DNA of 64,000 bases from Buttiauxella agrestis ATCC 33320 (lineage in GTDB: Bacteria > Pseudomonadota > Gammaproteobacteria > Enterobacterales > Enterobacteriaceae): assembly GCF_000735355.1 (NCBI RefSeq), contig NZ_JMPI01000063.1:107945-171944 (forward strand). Direction: 5' to 3'. The first letter of the stretch is position 1. Every line of letters begins with the position of its first letter. Positions 43,571-55,749 of this stretch are shown here, in pieces. Made by a program: the position numbers and the translations under genes. The notes beneath the pieces were generated by a model. It was not told where the DNA came from, did no database searches, and saw only the letters and a list, made by a program, of their open reading frames with translations.

Positions 43571-44059
43571 CTATTGCACAGCAAATTGTTGGCGAATTTT
43601 ACGCATCAGCAAGAAAATCCATGGCCAGAGCACGCCATTCACGACGCTACTCCAGAAGATTTCCGGACGGAAAGAGACGTTGATGACTAAAAACTCAGAC
43701 CAGAAAACAATGACATCCGTCATCAGCGACAACAGCATAACGACCAGAGCCTGTTGCCAAAGCGCCAGATTACGGAATAGCTGATATTTCAACGCCACCA
43801 GATAAGCAACGATGCTCAGAGACAACGCCCGCACGCCAAGGGTGGAACCACTGATCAGATCCAGTATGGCACCCACCACAAAACCTGTGCCCACATTTAC
43901 GCGGTGCGGCAATGCCAATATCCAGTACAGCAGGATCAGTAAAACCCAGTCCGGACGATAGACTTTCAAATCGTCAGGCCAGGGCATTACTTGTAATAGC
44001 AAGGCGATAAGGAAAGAGAGCCAGATTACCCAACGCCCCTGGCTACGATAACTTCCCAC
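43571..44059 (-). CDS. mreD: Rod shape-determining protein MreD
   Basis: 162 residues, as E. coli, with five or six predicted membrane helices and little else. It partners MreC in the elongation complex. It begins at the last base of mreC, an overlap of one base, which implies coupled translation. Confidence 0.95.
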   Translation of the reverse strand: MGSYRSQGRWVIWLSFLIALLLQVMPWPDDLKVYRPDWVLLILLYWILALPHRVNVGTGFVVGAILDLISGSTLGVRALSLSIVAYLVALKYQLFRNLALWQQALVVMLLSLMTDVIVFWSEFLVINVSFRPEIFWSSVVNGVLWPWIFLLMRKIRQQFAVQ

Positions 44060-45084
44060 TACTCCCCTCCCTGGGTCGCAGGAGCAGGAGAACCGGAGTT
44101 CACCGCAGGAGTCTGTACCACTCCCGTTGCCGGAGGTGGTACAGGAGCCGGAGCTGGCGGGCCAACAGAATCAGCCGGAGGTAAAACCTGCGGCATCATT
44201 TGCATCAAACGCTCATTGGCAACACGATGCACTTCATCCGGTGGCATCGGGGTTTTCCCTTCGCGATCCGCGCCCCATAACAGCAACAGATAACGCAGAC
44301 GTTGCAAGCCAGCGGTTGGGCGTGCCTGAATCACGGTGTAAGCACGTTGAGTATCCAGTTTCACCGAAGAAACGACACCCACAGGGTAACCTTCCGGGAA
44401 ACGACCACCCAAGCCCGACGTCACCAACACATCGCCTACGCGGATGTCAGTGTTAGCCGGCAAATGTTCCAGTTGCAGATCGTCAGTGCAGCCATTACCC
44501 GCCGCAATAATACGAATATCATTACGCAGAACCTGAATAGGCAGCGCATGGGTCGCATCGCAGATCAGCAAAACGCGGCTAGTGAGTTTCGCTACCGCGA
44601 CAACCTGCCCAACAACCCCTTTATCACTAATGACAGGCTGGCCTTCATAAACTCCGTTGACGCTGCCTTTATCAATAACCACCTGGTCACTGTAAGGATC
44701 GTTAACGGTTGAAATAACCTGTGTCACCATTTTTTGCTCGTCTTGACGCAACGGTGAGCCAAGCAGTTCGCGCAGGCGTGCGTTTTCCTGACGATATTGA
44801 CCCATCATCAGTAATTCGCTGTTTTTCAGGATCAACTCCTGACGCAGTGCACGATTTTCGAGTTCTAGCTGGTCGCGTGATGCCAGTGTTTGCGAGACGC
44901 TGTCGAGCAATTCACGGGGACCATTTGAGACAAAATAGAAAGGGCTGACGGCAGTATCCATATACGTTCGAATCTGACTGAACGTACCCAGGCGACTATC
45001 GGCAATCATTACACCAATCGCCACCAGCACCGCCAAAATCAGGCGAAACTGTAACGAAGGGCCACGGCTAAAAATTGGCTTCAT
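44059..45084 (-). CDS. mreC: Rod shape-determining protein MreC
   Basis: 341 residues against 367 in E. coli; the difference is in the Pro-rich, probably disordered tail ([12 protein letters not shown]). One membrane helix at about 11–29, a coiled coil (about 70–110), then the two beta-barrel domains ([38 protein letters not shown]). It links MreB to the PBP2/RodA machinery. Confidence 0.95.
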   Translation of the reverse strand: MKPIFSRGPSLQFRLILAVLVAIGVMIADSRLGTFSQIRTYMDTAVSPFYFVSNGPRELLDSVSQTLASRDQLELENRALRQELILKNSELLMMGQYRQENARLRELLGSPLRQDEQKMVTQVISTVNDPYSDQVVIDKGSVNGVYEGQPVISDKGVVGQVVAVAKLTSRVLLICDATHALPIQVLRNDIRIIAAGNGCTDDLQLEHLPANTDIRVGDVLVTSGLGGRFPEGYPVGVVSSVKLDTQRAYTVIQARPTAGLQRLRYLLLLWGADREGKTPMPPDEVHRVANERLMQMMPQVLPPADSVGPPAPAPVPPPATGVVQTPAVNSGSPAPATQGGE

Positions 45085-45151
45085 AGGCTATGCGTATTCC
45101 AGGGCCAGCAAGAAAGGGCAGTCTTAATGACTGCCCCTTACGTGCGGCTGA

Positions 45152-46503
<1,352 letters not shown>

Positions 46504-48444
46504 TTAAACCGAATATCTTTGCGAATATTTTTTCACGTTGCTATCGAGGGGTTGTGAGGCGGCAAATAAATCGCCCTGAGCACCCGTCACGCCTTTCTCC
46601 ACCAGTGTCTGCCATTCACTTCGAGTTCTTACTCCCACCGCAAAAACTTGCGTCTGAGTCCCGTTACATGCTTCAACCAGGCTTTGAACAAACAGCTGAT
46701 TTTCGGCTCGTTTCTCAATGTTTCGCACAAGCCCTGGGTGCAGTTTTATCAACTCAACATCCAACTCTTTAATATAAGACGTACCGACTACGGTCAAACC
46801 GGCCTGAGACACAGCAATTCTGGCTCCCAGCGCTTTGATTAAACGAACCACAGGTTGTAAACGGCTGATGTGTTGACAAACATCTGCCTCTGCAAGTTCA
46901 AAAAGAATACGTCGGCGTAAAGATTTTTCTGACTGCATCAGTGCATCACGCAGCCAACGCTGGAAGGGTACGCGAATTAATGATTCGACAGAGACCTGAA
47001 TTGCCAGCGTTTCCTCTGGCCAGAAACCGACTAACGGTAACAAACGTGCAATGGTTTGTCGGTCATATTGCTCCGATAAACCAAACTGTTTCACCATCGG
47101 CAAATATTCCGCCGCCAGCACTTCTTGCTCGCCGTCGAAAATTCGACACATGATTTCACGGTGGTGCACATAGCCATCGCGCTTAACCGACGGCTTTTGA
47201 TAAAATCGTGGGCCACCACGCTGCAAGACTTGCTCAATGAGCGTACGCCATTTAACGTTGCCGCGCCCTTTTTCAGGCAAAGTATCGTCATACACCGACC
47301 AACCGTTGGTTCCCTGCAAGGAAGCGTTTCGCGTCGCCACCTCTGCATTCTCCATCACTTGTTCTTTGGTTTGCCCACTACGCCAGGCGCAAATACCGAT
47401 GTGCATCATGTCATTACGGTCGAGCATCCGTGTCGGCGGTAACGAATCAACGGCTTTTAATAGCTGACTGGCGATGCTATCGGCTTCTTTTAATGTGCGA
47501 TGCGGTAACAGAACGGCAAAATCGCTGCGGAAGTAGCGTGCCAGCAAAGCACCCGGATAGCGCATCACAAATGTCGATAGCATATTAATAATGGTAAACA
47601 AATATTCTTCTACTGCACTTCGCCCCCACGTTTCATGCAAGGTATCAAAGTCCGGCAAACGAATGATCATCACCACCCCGTGCGCACCAACTTGTTCTTG
47701 CTCATCAAGTAAAGTGGCCAGTTGGTTATCAAAAAACAGACGATTGTTCAGGCCAGTTTTCGCATCCTGGGCGGCGAAAGCACGAATTAACGTATCCATT
47801 CTGCTCCGTTGATCGCTGGCATTCTGTAGATCGGATAGCAGCAAATCGAGTGCGCTGCTGGCTTGAGGCGGCCATTCCAGCACCGAACCACGCGCCCCAA
47901 CGCCGCGCTCACCGTTGAGGATACGGCGTGCCCTATCCTCCAGTAACTCTTGCCCGGCGAGTTGCTTTTTCATCCAGCGAATAGCAAAGAACAGCACGAT
48001 TAGCATGAAGCCGACCGTGATAGAAAGGGGGACTGTCGTGAATAAAGAGTTGTAGTAATTCGCCACCGGATCGCGATATGTCAGGCTCAGAAACGTCCCT
48101 GGATGCTTCATTAGCTCAACGGTCACGGTGCGAAAACTGTAGCTGTTTCCCAACAAGCTATAGGTTTGGGCCAGTTGATGTTGATAAACGGTGTTATCGC
48201 CTATTTTGAAATCGACCTCGGTGATATCAATGGGGACCATCACTTCGTTGAGGCGTTTGATCAAATCTTGCGGGGAACTTGAAACCAGTTCGTTATCAAT
48301 AATGGTGGCAACCGCAACCACGCGTTGATGAACTTTAAAGTGCATCGCATTGAAGAAGCTTAATGAACAACCGACGAGCGTCACAAAAATCGCGAGGCCG
48401 GTCAGTAGTGTCATAAAAGCAGAAAGTTTCGTCGTTAATCGCAT
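46504..48444 (-). CDS. csrD: CsrD, regulator of CsrB/CsrC sRNA decay
   Basis: 646 residues, as E. coli. Two N-terminal membrane helices (about 10–30 and 135–155) flank a periplasmic domain; a degenerate GGDEF domain (about 220–380) and a degenerate EAL domain (about 400–640) follow. Neither makes nor breaks cyclic-di-GMP; CsrD instead promotes RNase E cleavage of CsrB and CsrC. The start at MRLTTKLSAF (48444) matches E. coli; the much longer upstream reading is rejected. Confidence 0.95.
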   Translation of the reverse strand: MRLTTKLSAFMTLLTGLAIFVTLVGCSLSFFNAMHFKVHQRVVAVATIIDNELVSSSPQDLIKRLNEVMVPIDITEVDFKIGDNTVYQHQLAQTYSLLGNSYSFRTVTVELMKHPGTFLSLTYRDPVANYYNSLFTTVPLSITVGFMLIVLFFAIRWMKKQLAGQELLEDRARRILNGERGVGARGSVLEWPPQASSALDLLLSDLQNASDQRSRMDTLIRAFAAQDAKTGLNNRLFFDNQLATLLDEQEQVGAHGVVMIIRLPDFDTLHETWGRSAVEEYLFTIINMLSTFVMRYPGALLARYFRSDFAVLLPHRTLKEADSIASQLLKAVDSLPPTRMLDRNDMMHIGICAWRSGQTKEQVMENAEVATRNASLQGTNGWSVYDDTLPEKGRGNVKWRTLIEQVLQRGGPRFYQKPSVKRDGYVHHREIMCRIFDGEQEVLAAEYLPMVKQFGLSEQYDRQTIARLLPLVGFWPEETLAIQVSVESLIRVPFQRWLRDALMQSEKSLRRRILFELAEADVCQHISRLQPVVRLIKALGARIAVSQAGLTVVGTSYIKELDVELIKLHPGLVRNIEKRAENQLFVQSLVEACNGTQTQVFAVGVRTRSEWQTLVEKGVTGAQGDLFAASQPLDSNVKKYSQRYSV

Positions 48445-48742
48445 CCTTGTGTTAACTCCGTTTGGTGAAGATATACTGCCAAAACACCCTAAGGCCTCAT
48501 CTGATGCGGCATTACATAGCAAAAGCGCTGGCCTGGCAAACGCAGTGAACAGATTTTCACCCTTTGTTTCACCCGGCATTCTTTACACACCAGATTTCAA
48601 GTATAGCCTTCAGCCATTTTTTTCCCATGAACGTGATTCCAGCGTTGCCTGAGAGCGTCTAATTTTCAATTTTTTGTGACATATTCGCAGGGTTGTTCGT
48701 TCTCCGTCATGCTTAACGTATTAAGCAACGCAGGAGTTTAAG
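48445..48742. other. Divergent csrD/msrP region
   Basis: 298 bases that hold both promoters. The two genes point apart. I see no HprR-type palindrome here, though msrPQ in E. coli is under HprRS control. Confidence 0.5.
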
Positions 48743-49747
48743 ATGAAGAAGGTCACGCGCTTTACCGAAGCAGATGTCACAGCCGAATCCGTTTTTATGA
48801 TGAAACGCCGTCAGGTACTGAAAGCGCTGGGGATCAGTGCCGCCGCTCTCTCCATTCCTCAAACGACACATGCCGATATTCTTTCCTGGTTTAAAGGCAA
48901 TGACAGGCCACCGGCACCGTCGGGCAAACCGCTGCAATTTAGCCAACCCGAGCAGTGGCAATCAAAACTTGCCATGACACCAGAAGACAAAGTCACCGGA
49001 TACAATAACTTTTATGAGTTCGGGTTAGATAAAGCCGACCCCGCAGCCAACGCCGGTAGCCTCAAAACCGATCCGTGGAAAATCACTATCAGCGGCGAAG
49101 TGGCAAAACCCCAAACTCTCGATCTGGACGATCTGTATAAGAAATTCCCGCTGGAGCAGCGAATCTATCGCATGCGTTGTGTTGAAGCCTGGTCGATGGT
49201 GGTGCCGTGGATTGGTTTCCCATTGAGCAAGTTGCTGGCGATGGTTGAACCCACCAGCAAGGCGAAATATGTCGCCTTTGAAACCCTTTATGATCCGGAA
49301 CAAATGCCGGGGCAAAAAGACCGCTTTATTGGCGGCGGGTTAAAATATCCCTACGTGGAGGGTCTGCGTCTCGATGAAGCCATGAATCCTTTAACGTTGC
49401 TCACGGTCGGTGTTTATGGCAAAGCCCTCCCGCCACAAAACGGGGCTCCAATTCGACTCACCGTGCCGTGGAAATATGGTTTCAAAGGGATTAAGTCGAT
49501 TGTCAGCATTAAATTAGTCAGCGAATTACCGCCCACGACCTGGAATATGGCCGCTCCCAACGAATACGGATTTTATGCCAACGTTAACCCGAACGTAGAG
49601 CACCCGCGCTGGTCGCAAGCAAGCGAAAGATTCATTGGTTCTGGTGGTGTGCTCGATGTGAAACGTCAGCCGACGCTGCTGTTTAATGGCTATGCCGATC
49701 AGGTCGCTTCGTTGTATCGCGGCTTAAATCTGAAGGAGAACTTCTAA
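48743..49747 (+). CDS. msrP: Periplasmic protein-methionine-sulfoxide reductase, catalytic subunit MsrP
   Basis: 334 residues, as E. coli (formerly YedY). A twin-arginine signal ([20 protein letters not shown], residues about 20–40) exports the folded molybdoenzyme. The molybdenum-binding Cys is in [16 protein letters not shown]. It repairs oxidised Met residues in periplasmic proteins using electrons from MsrQ. CAGGAG precedes the ATG. It is not accompanied by hprRS here, unlike E. coli. Confidence 0.96.
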   Translation: MKKVTRFTEADVTAESVFMMKRRQVLKALGISAAALSIPQTTHADILSWFKGNDRPPAPSGKPLQFSQPEQWQSKLAMTPEDKVTGYNNFYEFGLDKADPAANAGSLKTDPWKITISGEVAKPQTLDLDDLYKKFPLEQRIYRMRCVEAWSMVVPWIGFPLSKLLAMVEPTSKAKYVAFETLYDPEQMPGQKDRFIGGGLKYPYVEGLRLDEAMNPLTLLTVGVYGKALPPQNGAPIRLTVPWKYGFKGIKSIVSIKLVSELPPTTWNMAAPNEYGFYANVNPNVEHPRWSQASERFIGSGGVLDVKRQPTLLFNGYADQVASLYRGLNLKENF

Positions 49748-49748
49748 C

Positions 49749-50348
49749 GTGAGACTCACGGCGAAGCAAATTACCTGGCTTAAAGTGGTGCTGCATCTCG
49801 CCGCCTTCTTGCCGTTCTTGTGGCTATTTTATGCGGCAAGCCAGGGGCTTTTAAGCGCCGATCCGGCAAAAGATATCCAACATTTTACTGGCAGAATGGC
49901 ACTAAAATTGTTGCTGGCAACGCTCCTGGTCACACCGCTGGCCCGCTACGGAAAACAACCGCTACTGATTCGCACCCGTCGCCTGTTGGGATTATGGTGC
50001 TTTGCCTGGGCGACGCTTCATTTAATCAGTTACGCGATGCTGGAGTTGGGCATTAGCAATTTGTCGCTGCTTGGAAGAGAACTGGTGACGCGCCCGTATT
50101 TAACTTTAGGAATAATCAGTTGGTTAGTGCTGTTATCATTGGCGGCAACGTCGACCCAATCATTGCAACGAAAGTTAGGTCCGCGCTGGCAAAAACTGCA
50201 CAACCTCGTCTATCTTGTCGCTATCCTCGCACCTGTTCATTATCTTTGGTCGGTGAAGGTTATTTCCCCGCAACCACTGCTGTATGCTCTGGGCGCATTC
50301 ATTCTGCTGGCCTTGCGCTACAAGAAATTCAGACAGTGGCGGCGATAA
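49749..50348 (+). CDS. msrQ: Membrane heme-binding subunit MsrQ
   Basis: A 199-residue membrane protein of the ferric-reductase-like family (formerly YedZ; E. coli 211), with six predicted membrane helices and conserved heme His residues in [46 protein letters not shown]. The GTG start lies one base after the msrP stop, with AAGGAG overlapping the msrP end. It supplies electrons from the quinone pool or flavin reductase to MsrP. Confidence 0.95.
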   Translation: MRLTAKQITWLKVVLHLAAFLPFLWLFYAASQGLLSADPAKDIQHFTGRMALKLLLATLLVTPLARYGKQPLLIRTRRLLGLWCFAWATLHLISYAMLELGISNLSLLGRELVTRPYLTLGIISWLVLLSLAATSTQSLQRKLGPRWQKLHNLVYLVAILAPVHYLWSVKVISPQPLLYALGAFILLALRYKKFRQWRR

Positions 50349-50532
50349 CTCCAGATATGTGCTCATCCGTGCAAAAAAGTGATCAACCCGTCCATGAAAA
50401 AGGATATGAGTTGATCATCTTCCCTGATAAGACCAGTATTTAGCTGCCAATTGCTACGAAATCGTTATAATGTGCGACTTTGGTTTTTCTGACAGGCCAT
50501 TTTCTGGCTCTGAAGGTGACAACCGAGCAACT

Positions 50533-50556
50533 TAGGTATATTTTGTAAAATACCTA
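50533..50556. promoter_or_regulatory. Palindrome upstream of aroQ
   Basis: TAGGTA with an AT-rich centre and TACCTA 12 bases on (TAGGTATATTTTG… AATACCTA), about 25 bases before the aroQ start and close to its ribosome binding site. It might be an operator or a weak mRNA hairpin; no family consensus is recognised. Confidence 0.35.
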
Positions 50557-50580
50557 CAAATTGCAGGAGATGGCAGCACG

Positions 50581-51033
50581 ATGTCGGCTAATTTTCACAT
50601 TTTGCTTTTGAACGGTCCGAATCTTAACATGCTGGGTACACGTGAGCCTGAGAAGTACGGCACGCTGACTTTAGCTCAAATTGTTAACTCGCTCGAAGAC
50701 GAAGCGAAAACGTTAAATGTCTCGTTCAGCCACCTGCAATCTAATGCGGAATATGAGTTGATCGACCGAATTCATCAGGCTAAAGACACTGTCGATTTTA
50801 TTCTGATTAATCCGGCCGCGTTTACGCATACGAGCGTTGCGCTGCGTGATGCCTTGCTGGCCGTGGATATCCCGTTTATCGAGATCCACCTCAGTAATGT
50901 TCATGCACGCGAGCCGTTCCGCCATCATTCGTATCTTTCTGATAAAGCGGTTGGTGTCATCTGCGGATTAGGCGCTGACGGCTATTCATATGCACTACAG
51001 ACGGCGGTAAAACGCTTGTCAAAATCCATCTAA
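50581..51033 (+). CDS. aroQ: Type II 3-dehydroquinate dehydratase
   Basis: 150 residues, with the N-terminal [19 protein letters not shown] (catalytic Tyr in YG) and [17 protein letters not shown] with the catalytic His. It catalyses the third step of the shikimate pathway through a trans-type elimination, forming dodecamers. AGGAGA lies upstream. accB follows after 21 bases, so the three genes may share a transcript. Confidence 0.97.
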   Translation: MSANFHILLLNGPNLNMLGTREPEKYGTLTLAQIVNSLEDEAKTLNVSFSHLQSNAEYELIDRIHQAKDTVDFILINPAAFTHTSVALRDALLAVDIPFIEIHLSNVHAREPFRHHSYLSDKAVGVICGLGADGYSYALQTAVKRLSKSI

Positions 51034-51054
51034 ACAAGAGTACGGAACCCACTC

Positions 51055-51528
51055 ATGGATATTCGTAAGATTAAAAAACTGATCGAGCTGGTTGAAGAAT
51101 CAGGCATCTCCGAACTGGAAATTTCTGAAGGCGAAGAGTCTGTTCGCATCAGTCGCGCACCGGCAAACGCTGGTTTCCCGATGATGCAACAGGCTTATGC
51201 AGCTCCAATGTACCAGCCGCAGCCAACTCTGGCTGGCGCTGTTGCTCCTGCCGCAACACCGGTAATGGAAGCGCCAGCGGCTGCTGAAGTCAGTGGTCAC
51301 ATCGTGCGTTCCCCAATGGTCGGTACTTTCTACCGCACCCCAAGCCCGGATGCTAAATCATTTGTTGAAGTTGGCCAGAAAGTTAACGTTGGCGACACGC
51401 TTTGCATCGTTGAAGCGATGAAAATGATGAACCAGATCGAAGCTGATAAAGCCGGTGTGGTGAAAGCCATCCTGGTTGAAAATGGTCAACCGGTTGAATT
51501 TGACGAGCCGCTGGTCGTCATCGAGTAA
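51055..51528 (+). CDS. accB: Biotin carboxyl carrier protein of acetyl-CoA carboxylase
   Basis: 157 residues. The N-terminal part (about 1–35) is followed by a Pro/Ala linker (about 40–75) and the biotinyl domain with [14 protein letters not shown], Lys near 123 being the biotinylated residue. It carries CO2 between AccC and the carboxyltransferase. accC begins ten bases later, so accBC is one operon. Confidence 0.98.
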   Translation: MDIRKIKKLIELVEESGISELEISEGEESVRISRAPANAGFPMMQQAYAAPMYQPQPTLAGAVAPAATPVMEAPAAAEVSGHIVRSPMVGTFYRTPSPDAKSFVEVGQKVNVGDTLCIVEAMKMMNQIEADKAGVVKAILVENGQPVEFDEPLVVIE

Positions 51529-51538
51529 CGAGGCGAAC

Positions 51539-52885
51539 ATGCTGGATAAAATTGTCATCGCAAACCGTGGCGAGATTGCCCTGCGTATTCTTCGTGCCTG
51601 CAAAGAGCTGGGCATCAAGACTGTCGCTGTGCATTCCACTGCGGATCGCGATTTAAAACACGTTTTGCTGGCGGATGAAACCGTTTGTATCGGTCCTGCT
51701 CCGTCCGTAAAAAGCTATCTGAATATCCCGGCAATCATCTCTGCGGCAGAAATTACTGGCGCGGTGGCGATTCACCCGGGTTACGGCTTCCTGTCTGAAA
51801 ACGCCAACTTTGCTGAACAAGTTGAGCGTTCAGGCTTTATCTTCATTGGCCCGCGTGCTGATACTATCCGCCTGATGGGCGATAAAGTTTCTGCAATCAA
51901 TGCAATGAAGAAAGCTGGCGTACCTTGCGTACCAGGATCTGACGGCCCACTGGACGGCGATATGGATAAAAACCGTGCCCATGCGAAACGCATCGGCTAC
52001 CCGGTTATTATCAAAGCGTCTGGCGGCGGCGGCGGTCGTGGTATGCGCGTTGTACGTGGCGATGCAGACCTGGAACAATCCATTAATATGACCCGTGCGG
52101 AAGCAAAAGCTGCTTTCAACAACGATATGGTCTATATGGAGAAGTACCTCGAAAACCCACGCCACATCGAGATTCAAGTTCTCGCTGATGGTCAGGGTAA
52201 CGCGATTTATCTGGCTGAACGTGACTGCTCTATGCAGCGTCGTCACCAGAAAGTTGTTGAAGAAGCGCCAGCACCAGGCATCACGCCTGAGCTGCGTAAA
52301 TTCATCGGTGAGCGCTGCTCTAAAGCGTGTATCGATATCAACTATCGCGGCGCGGGTACTTTCGAGTTCCTGTTCGAAAACGGTGAGTTCTACTTTATCG
52401 AGATGAACACCCGTATTCAGGTTGAGCACCCGGTAACAGAAATGATCACCGGCGTTGACTTGATTAAAGAACAGCTTCGCATTGCAGCTGGGCAGCCATT
52501 GTCTATCAAGCAAGAAGATGTTCAGGTTCGTGGCCATGCGGTTGAATGCCGTATCAACGCCGAAGACCCGAATACCTTCCTGCCAAGCCCTGGTAAAATT
52601 ACTCGTTGCCACGTGCCGGGTGGTTTTGGTGTACGTTGGGAATCGCATATCTATTCCGGCTACACCGTTCCTCCATACTACGATTCAATGATCGCGAAGC
52701 TCATCTGTTACGGTGAAACTCGTGAAGTGGCGATTGCGCGTATGAAGAACGCCCTGGCGGAACTGATCATAGATGGCATTAAAACCAACGTTGATTTGCA
52801 GACCCGCATCATGAACGATGAAAACTTCCAGCACGGTGGGACGAACATCCACTATCTGGAGAAAAAACTGGGTCTTCAGGACTAA
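51539..52885 (+). CDS. accC: Biotin carboxylase of acetyl-CoA carboxylase
   Basis: 448 residues, with the N-terminal fold [35 protein letters not shown], the glycine-rich ATP-grasp loop [12 protein letters not shown], and [21 protein letters not shown]. It carboxylates biotin on AccB with ATP and bicarbonate, the first committed step of fatty-acid synthesis. The start [11 protein letters not shown] at 51539 has GAGG upstream; a longer reading through accB is rejected. Confidence 0.98.
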   Translation: MLDKIVIANRGEIALRILRACKELGIKTVAVHSTADRDLKHVLLADETVCIGPAPSVKSYLNIPAIISAAEITGAVAIHPGYGFLSENANFAEQVERSGFIFIGPRADTIRLMGDKVSAINAMKKAGVPCVPGSDGPLDGDMDKNRAHAKRIGYPVIIKASGGGGGRGMRVVRGDADLEQSINMTRAEAKAAFNNDMVYMEKYLENPRHIEIQVLADGQGNAIYLAERDCSMQRRHQKVVEEAPAPGITPELRKFIGERCSKACIDINYRGAGTFEFLFENGEFYFIEMNTRIQVEHPVTEMITGVDLIKEQLRIAAGQPLSIKQEDVQVRGHAVECRINAEDPNTFLPSPGKITRCHVPGGFGVRWESHIYSGYTVPPYYDSMIAKLICYGETREVAIARMKNALAELIIDGIKTNVDLQTRIMNDENFQHGGTNIHYLEKKLGLQD

Positions 52886-52909
52886 GTTTTCTTAAGTAGT
52901 TACATCGTT

Positions 52910-52940
52910 AAAAGGCCGGTTATCCGGCCTTTTTCTTTTT
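52910..52940 (+). terminator. Terminator of accBC
   Basis: AAAAGGCCGG–TTAT–CCGGCCTTTTTCTTTTTT; short strong stem with a long T-rich run. Confidence 0.9.
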
Positions 52941-53001
52941 TGATCCTCAATTTGACGCTATGCGTTACAATCGCCGCTTTCCGCCAACTCAAGGGACAAT
53001 A

Positions 53002-53244
53002 ATGGACGCGCGTTTTGTTCAGGCCCATAAAGAAGCCCGCTGGGCGCTTTGGCTCACCCTTCTCTACCTTGCAGCATGGTTAGTGGCTGCTTACTTACCT
53101 GATAACGAAATCGGCCCAACCGGTCTCCCGCACTGGTTTGAAATGGCATGCTTGCTGGTACCGCTGCTGTTTATTTTGCTGTGCTGGGCGATGGTGAAGT
53201 TTATCTTCCGTGATATTCCATTGGAGGATGATCATGCAGCTTGA
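53002..53244 (+). CDS. yhdT: YhdT, DUF997 small membrane protein
   Basis: 80 residues with two membrane helices (about 15–35 and 47–70), starting MDARFVQAHKEARWAL. It sits before panF in the E. coli order and is often called the small partner of this sodium:solute symporter; its role is not proven. It overlaps panF by 11 bases. Confidence 0.93.
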   Translation: MDARFVQAHKEARWALWLTLLYLAAWLVAAYLPDNEIGPTGLPHWFEMACLLVPLLFILLCWAMVKFIFRDIPLEDDHAA

Positions 53245-54688
53245 AGTCATTTTGCCGCTAGTGGCGTATTTACTGGTGGTTTTTGGCATTTCTCTGTACG
53301 CCATGAAACGCCGCACTACGGGTAATTTCCTCAACGAATATTTCCTCGGCAGCCGTTCGATGGGTGGGTTCGTATTAGCGATGACGCTCACCGCAACCTA
53401 TATCAGCGCCAGCTCCTTTATTGGCGGGCCAGGAGCGGCTTATAAGTACGGTCTTGGTTGGGTACTACTTGCGATGATTCAGCTCCCGGCGGTGTGGTTA
53501 TCATTGGGGATTCTGGGTAAAAAGTTTGCCATTCTTGCGCGTCGCTATAATGCCGTAACCCTGAACGACATGCTGTACGCTCGCTACCAAAGCCGTCTGT
53601 TGGTATGGCTGGCAAGTATTAGCCTGCTGGTGGCCTTTGTCGGAGCCATGACCGTTCAATTCATCGGCGGTGCGCGTTTACTGGAAACCGCTGCGGGGAT
53701 TCCTTACGAAACGGGATTGCTGATTTTTGGCATCAGTATCGCCCTTTACACCGCTTTTGGTGGCTTCCGCGCCAGCGTTCTCAACGATGCGATGCAAGGC
53801 ATGGTGATGCTGATTGGAACGATTTTGCTGTTGGTTGGCATCGTTCACGCGGCAGGTGGCTTGCATAACGCGGTTGATACGCTCCAGCGTATCGATCCGA
53901 AACTTGTTTCACCGCAGGGGGCTGATGACATCCTGTCTCCAACTTTTATGACATCGTTCTGGGTACTGGTTTGTTTCGGGGTGATAGGCTTGCCGCACAC
54001 GGCAGTACGTTGCATCTCTTATAAAGACAGCAAAGCCGTACACCGCGGCATTATTCTCGGCACGATTGTTGTGGCGATTTTGATGTTTGGTATGCATTTG
54101 GCGGGTGCGTTAGGCCGTGCAGTGATACCGGATTTGAAAGTACCGGATTTAGTTATCCCAACGTTAATGGTCACAGTTCTACCGCCGTTTGCGGCGGGGA
54201 TTTTCCTCGCGGCACCGATGGCGGCAATCATGTCGACAATTAATGCCCAATTGCTGCAATCATCCGCTACGATCGTCAAAGATCTTTATCTCAATATGCG
54301 CCCGGAGCAAATCCACAACGAGACGCGCCTGAAAAGAATGTCTTCGGTGATCACGCTGATCCTCGGTGTGCTGTTGTTGCTTGCGGCGTGGCGTCCGCCA
54401 GAGATGATCATCTGGCTGAATTTACTGGCGTTTGGTGGGCTCGAAGCTGTGTTCCTGTGGCCGCTGGTTTTGGGCCTCTATTGGGAGCGTGCTAATGCAG
54501 CCGGCGCACTGAGCGCGATGATTATTGGCGGTGGGCTTTATGCCGTGCTGGCGAGTTTCAAAATCCAGCTATTTGGCTTCCACCCAATTGTGCCATCCTT
54601 ATTACTAAGTTTGCTGGCGTTCCTGGTAGGCAACCGTTTCGGTCAGCCACTGCCCGCCCCAGCACTCGTTCCAACTACTGATAAATAA
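53234..54688 (+). CDS. panF: Sodium/pantothenate symporter
   Basis: A 484-residue SSS-family transporter with about 13 membrane helices; hallmarks include [39 protein letters not shown] and the [14 protein letters not shown] segment. It takes up pantothenate with sodium. The start [10 protein letters not shown] at 53234 lies inside the yhdT end, with a GGAGG just upstream. Confidence 0.96.
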   Translation: MQLEVILPLVAYLLVVFGISLYAMKRRTTGNFLNEYFLGSRSMGGFVLAMTLTATYISASSFIGGPGAAYKYGLGWVLLAMIQLPAVWLSLGILGKKFAILARRYNAVTLNDMLYARYQSRLLVWLASISLLVAFVGAMTVQFIGGARLLETAAGIPYETGLLIFGISIALYTAFGGFRASVLNDAMQGMVMLIGTILLLVGIVHAAGGLHNAVDTLQRIDPKLVSPQGADDILSPTFMTSFWVLVCFGVIGLPHTAVRCISYKDSKAVHRGIILGTIVVAILMFGMHLAGALGRAVIPDLKVPDLVIPTLMVTVLPPFAAGIFLAAPMAAIMSTINAQLLQSSATIVKDLYLNMRPEQIHNETRLKRMSSVITLILGVLLLLAAWRPPEMIIWLNLLAFGGLEAVFLWPLVLGLYWERANAAGALSAMIIGGGLYAVLASFKIQLFGFHPIVPSLLLSLLAFLVGNRFGQPLPAPALVPTTDK

Positions 54689-54699
54689 AGAGTTTCGCT

Positions 54700-55581
54700 A
54701 TGCCATGGATTCAACTGAAAATTAATACCACCGGCGCAACCGCTGAAGAGCTCGGCGATGCACTGATCGAAAGCGGCGCAGTATCCGTGACCTTTCAGGA
54801 TACCCATGACACACCAGTATTCGAGCCATTACCTGGCGAAACCCGTTTATGGGGCGATACCGATGTGATCGGTTTGTACGACGCTGAAGCTGACATGAAC
54901 GAAGTGGTCGCCATTCTCGAAAGCTGCCCACTGCTGAGCGTTGGTTTCCACCATAAAATCGAGCAAATCGAAGACAAAGACTGGGAACGTGAATGGATGG
55001 ATAACTTCCACCCAATGCGTTTTGGCCAGCGCCTGTGGATTTGCCCAAGCTGGCGTGATGTGCCCGATGCCAACGCTGTAAATGTCATGCTCGACCCAGG
55101 TCTGGCGTTCGGTACAGGCACGCACCCAACAACGTCGTTGTGCCTTGAGTGGCTTGATAGCTTAGATTTAGCAGGCAAAACCGTGATTGATTTCGGTTGT
55201 GGCTCCGGCATTCTTGCCATCGCAGCACTGAAATTGGGTGCAGCGCATGCGATTGGTATCGACATCGATCCACAAGCGATTCAAGCCAGCCGTGACAATG
55301 CGGAACGCAACGGTGTTTCTGAGCGTCTGGAACTGTATCTGCCGAAGGACCAACCAGAAGCCATGAGCGCCGACGTAGTGGTCGCTAACATCCTGGCAGG
55401 GCCATTACGTGAGTTAGCACCATTAATCAGCGTGCTCCCGGTTCAGGGCGGTTTCCTTGGGCTTTCTGGAGTTCTGGCAAGCCAGGCTGAAAGTGTCTGC
55501 GAAGCGTATCAGGATAAATTCACTCTCGACCCTGTTGCTGAAAAAGAAGAATGGTGCCGAATTACCGGCTTCAAACGCTAA
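54700..55581 (+). CDS. prmA: Ribosomal protein L11 methyltransferase
   Basis: 293 residues, equal to E. coli. The N-terminal substrate-recognition domain (about 1–55) binds L11; the C-terminal methyltransferase has the AdoMet motifs [33 protein letters not shown] and [12 protein letters not shown]. It trimethylates L11 at three sites. Confidence 0.97.
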   Translation: MPWIQLKINTTGATAEELGDALIESGAVSVTFQDTHDTPVFEPLPGETRLWGDTDVIGLYDAEADMNEVVAILESCPLLSVGFHHKIEQIEDKDWEREWMDNFHPMRFGQRLWICPSWRDVPDANAVNVMLDPGLAFGTGTHPTTSLCLEWLDSLDLAGKTVIDFGCGSGILAIAALKLGAAHAIGIDIDPQAIQASRDNAERNGVSERLELYLPKDQPEAMSADVVVANILAGPLRELAPLISVLPVQGGFLGLSGVLASQAESVCEAYQDKFTLDPVAEKEEWCRITGFKR

Positions 55582-55589
55582 GTCCTCTT

Positions 55590-55613
55590 AAAAGTGGCCA
55601 ATTGGCCACTTTT
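55590..55613. terminator. Terminator of prmA
   Basis: AAAAGTGGCC–AATT–GGCCACTTTT, a perfect palindrome nine bases after the prmA stop. Confidence 0.85.
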
Positions 55614-55749
55614 GCTGCTGACTTATTCCTAAATGTAACGCCCCCGCCATTTTTGCCCCTGCCTTCTGAAAGCCGAGTTTTATAATGCGCCGTTTCAAAT
55701 GTGTCAGTTAAACGACGTTATTTAGTAAAATTTATCAGGGAATGAATTA

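Noticed and set aside
51830..52648. Minus-strand ORF (272 residues) inside accC
   Set aside because: Shadow of the accC reading frame with no start signal or family.
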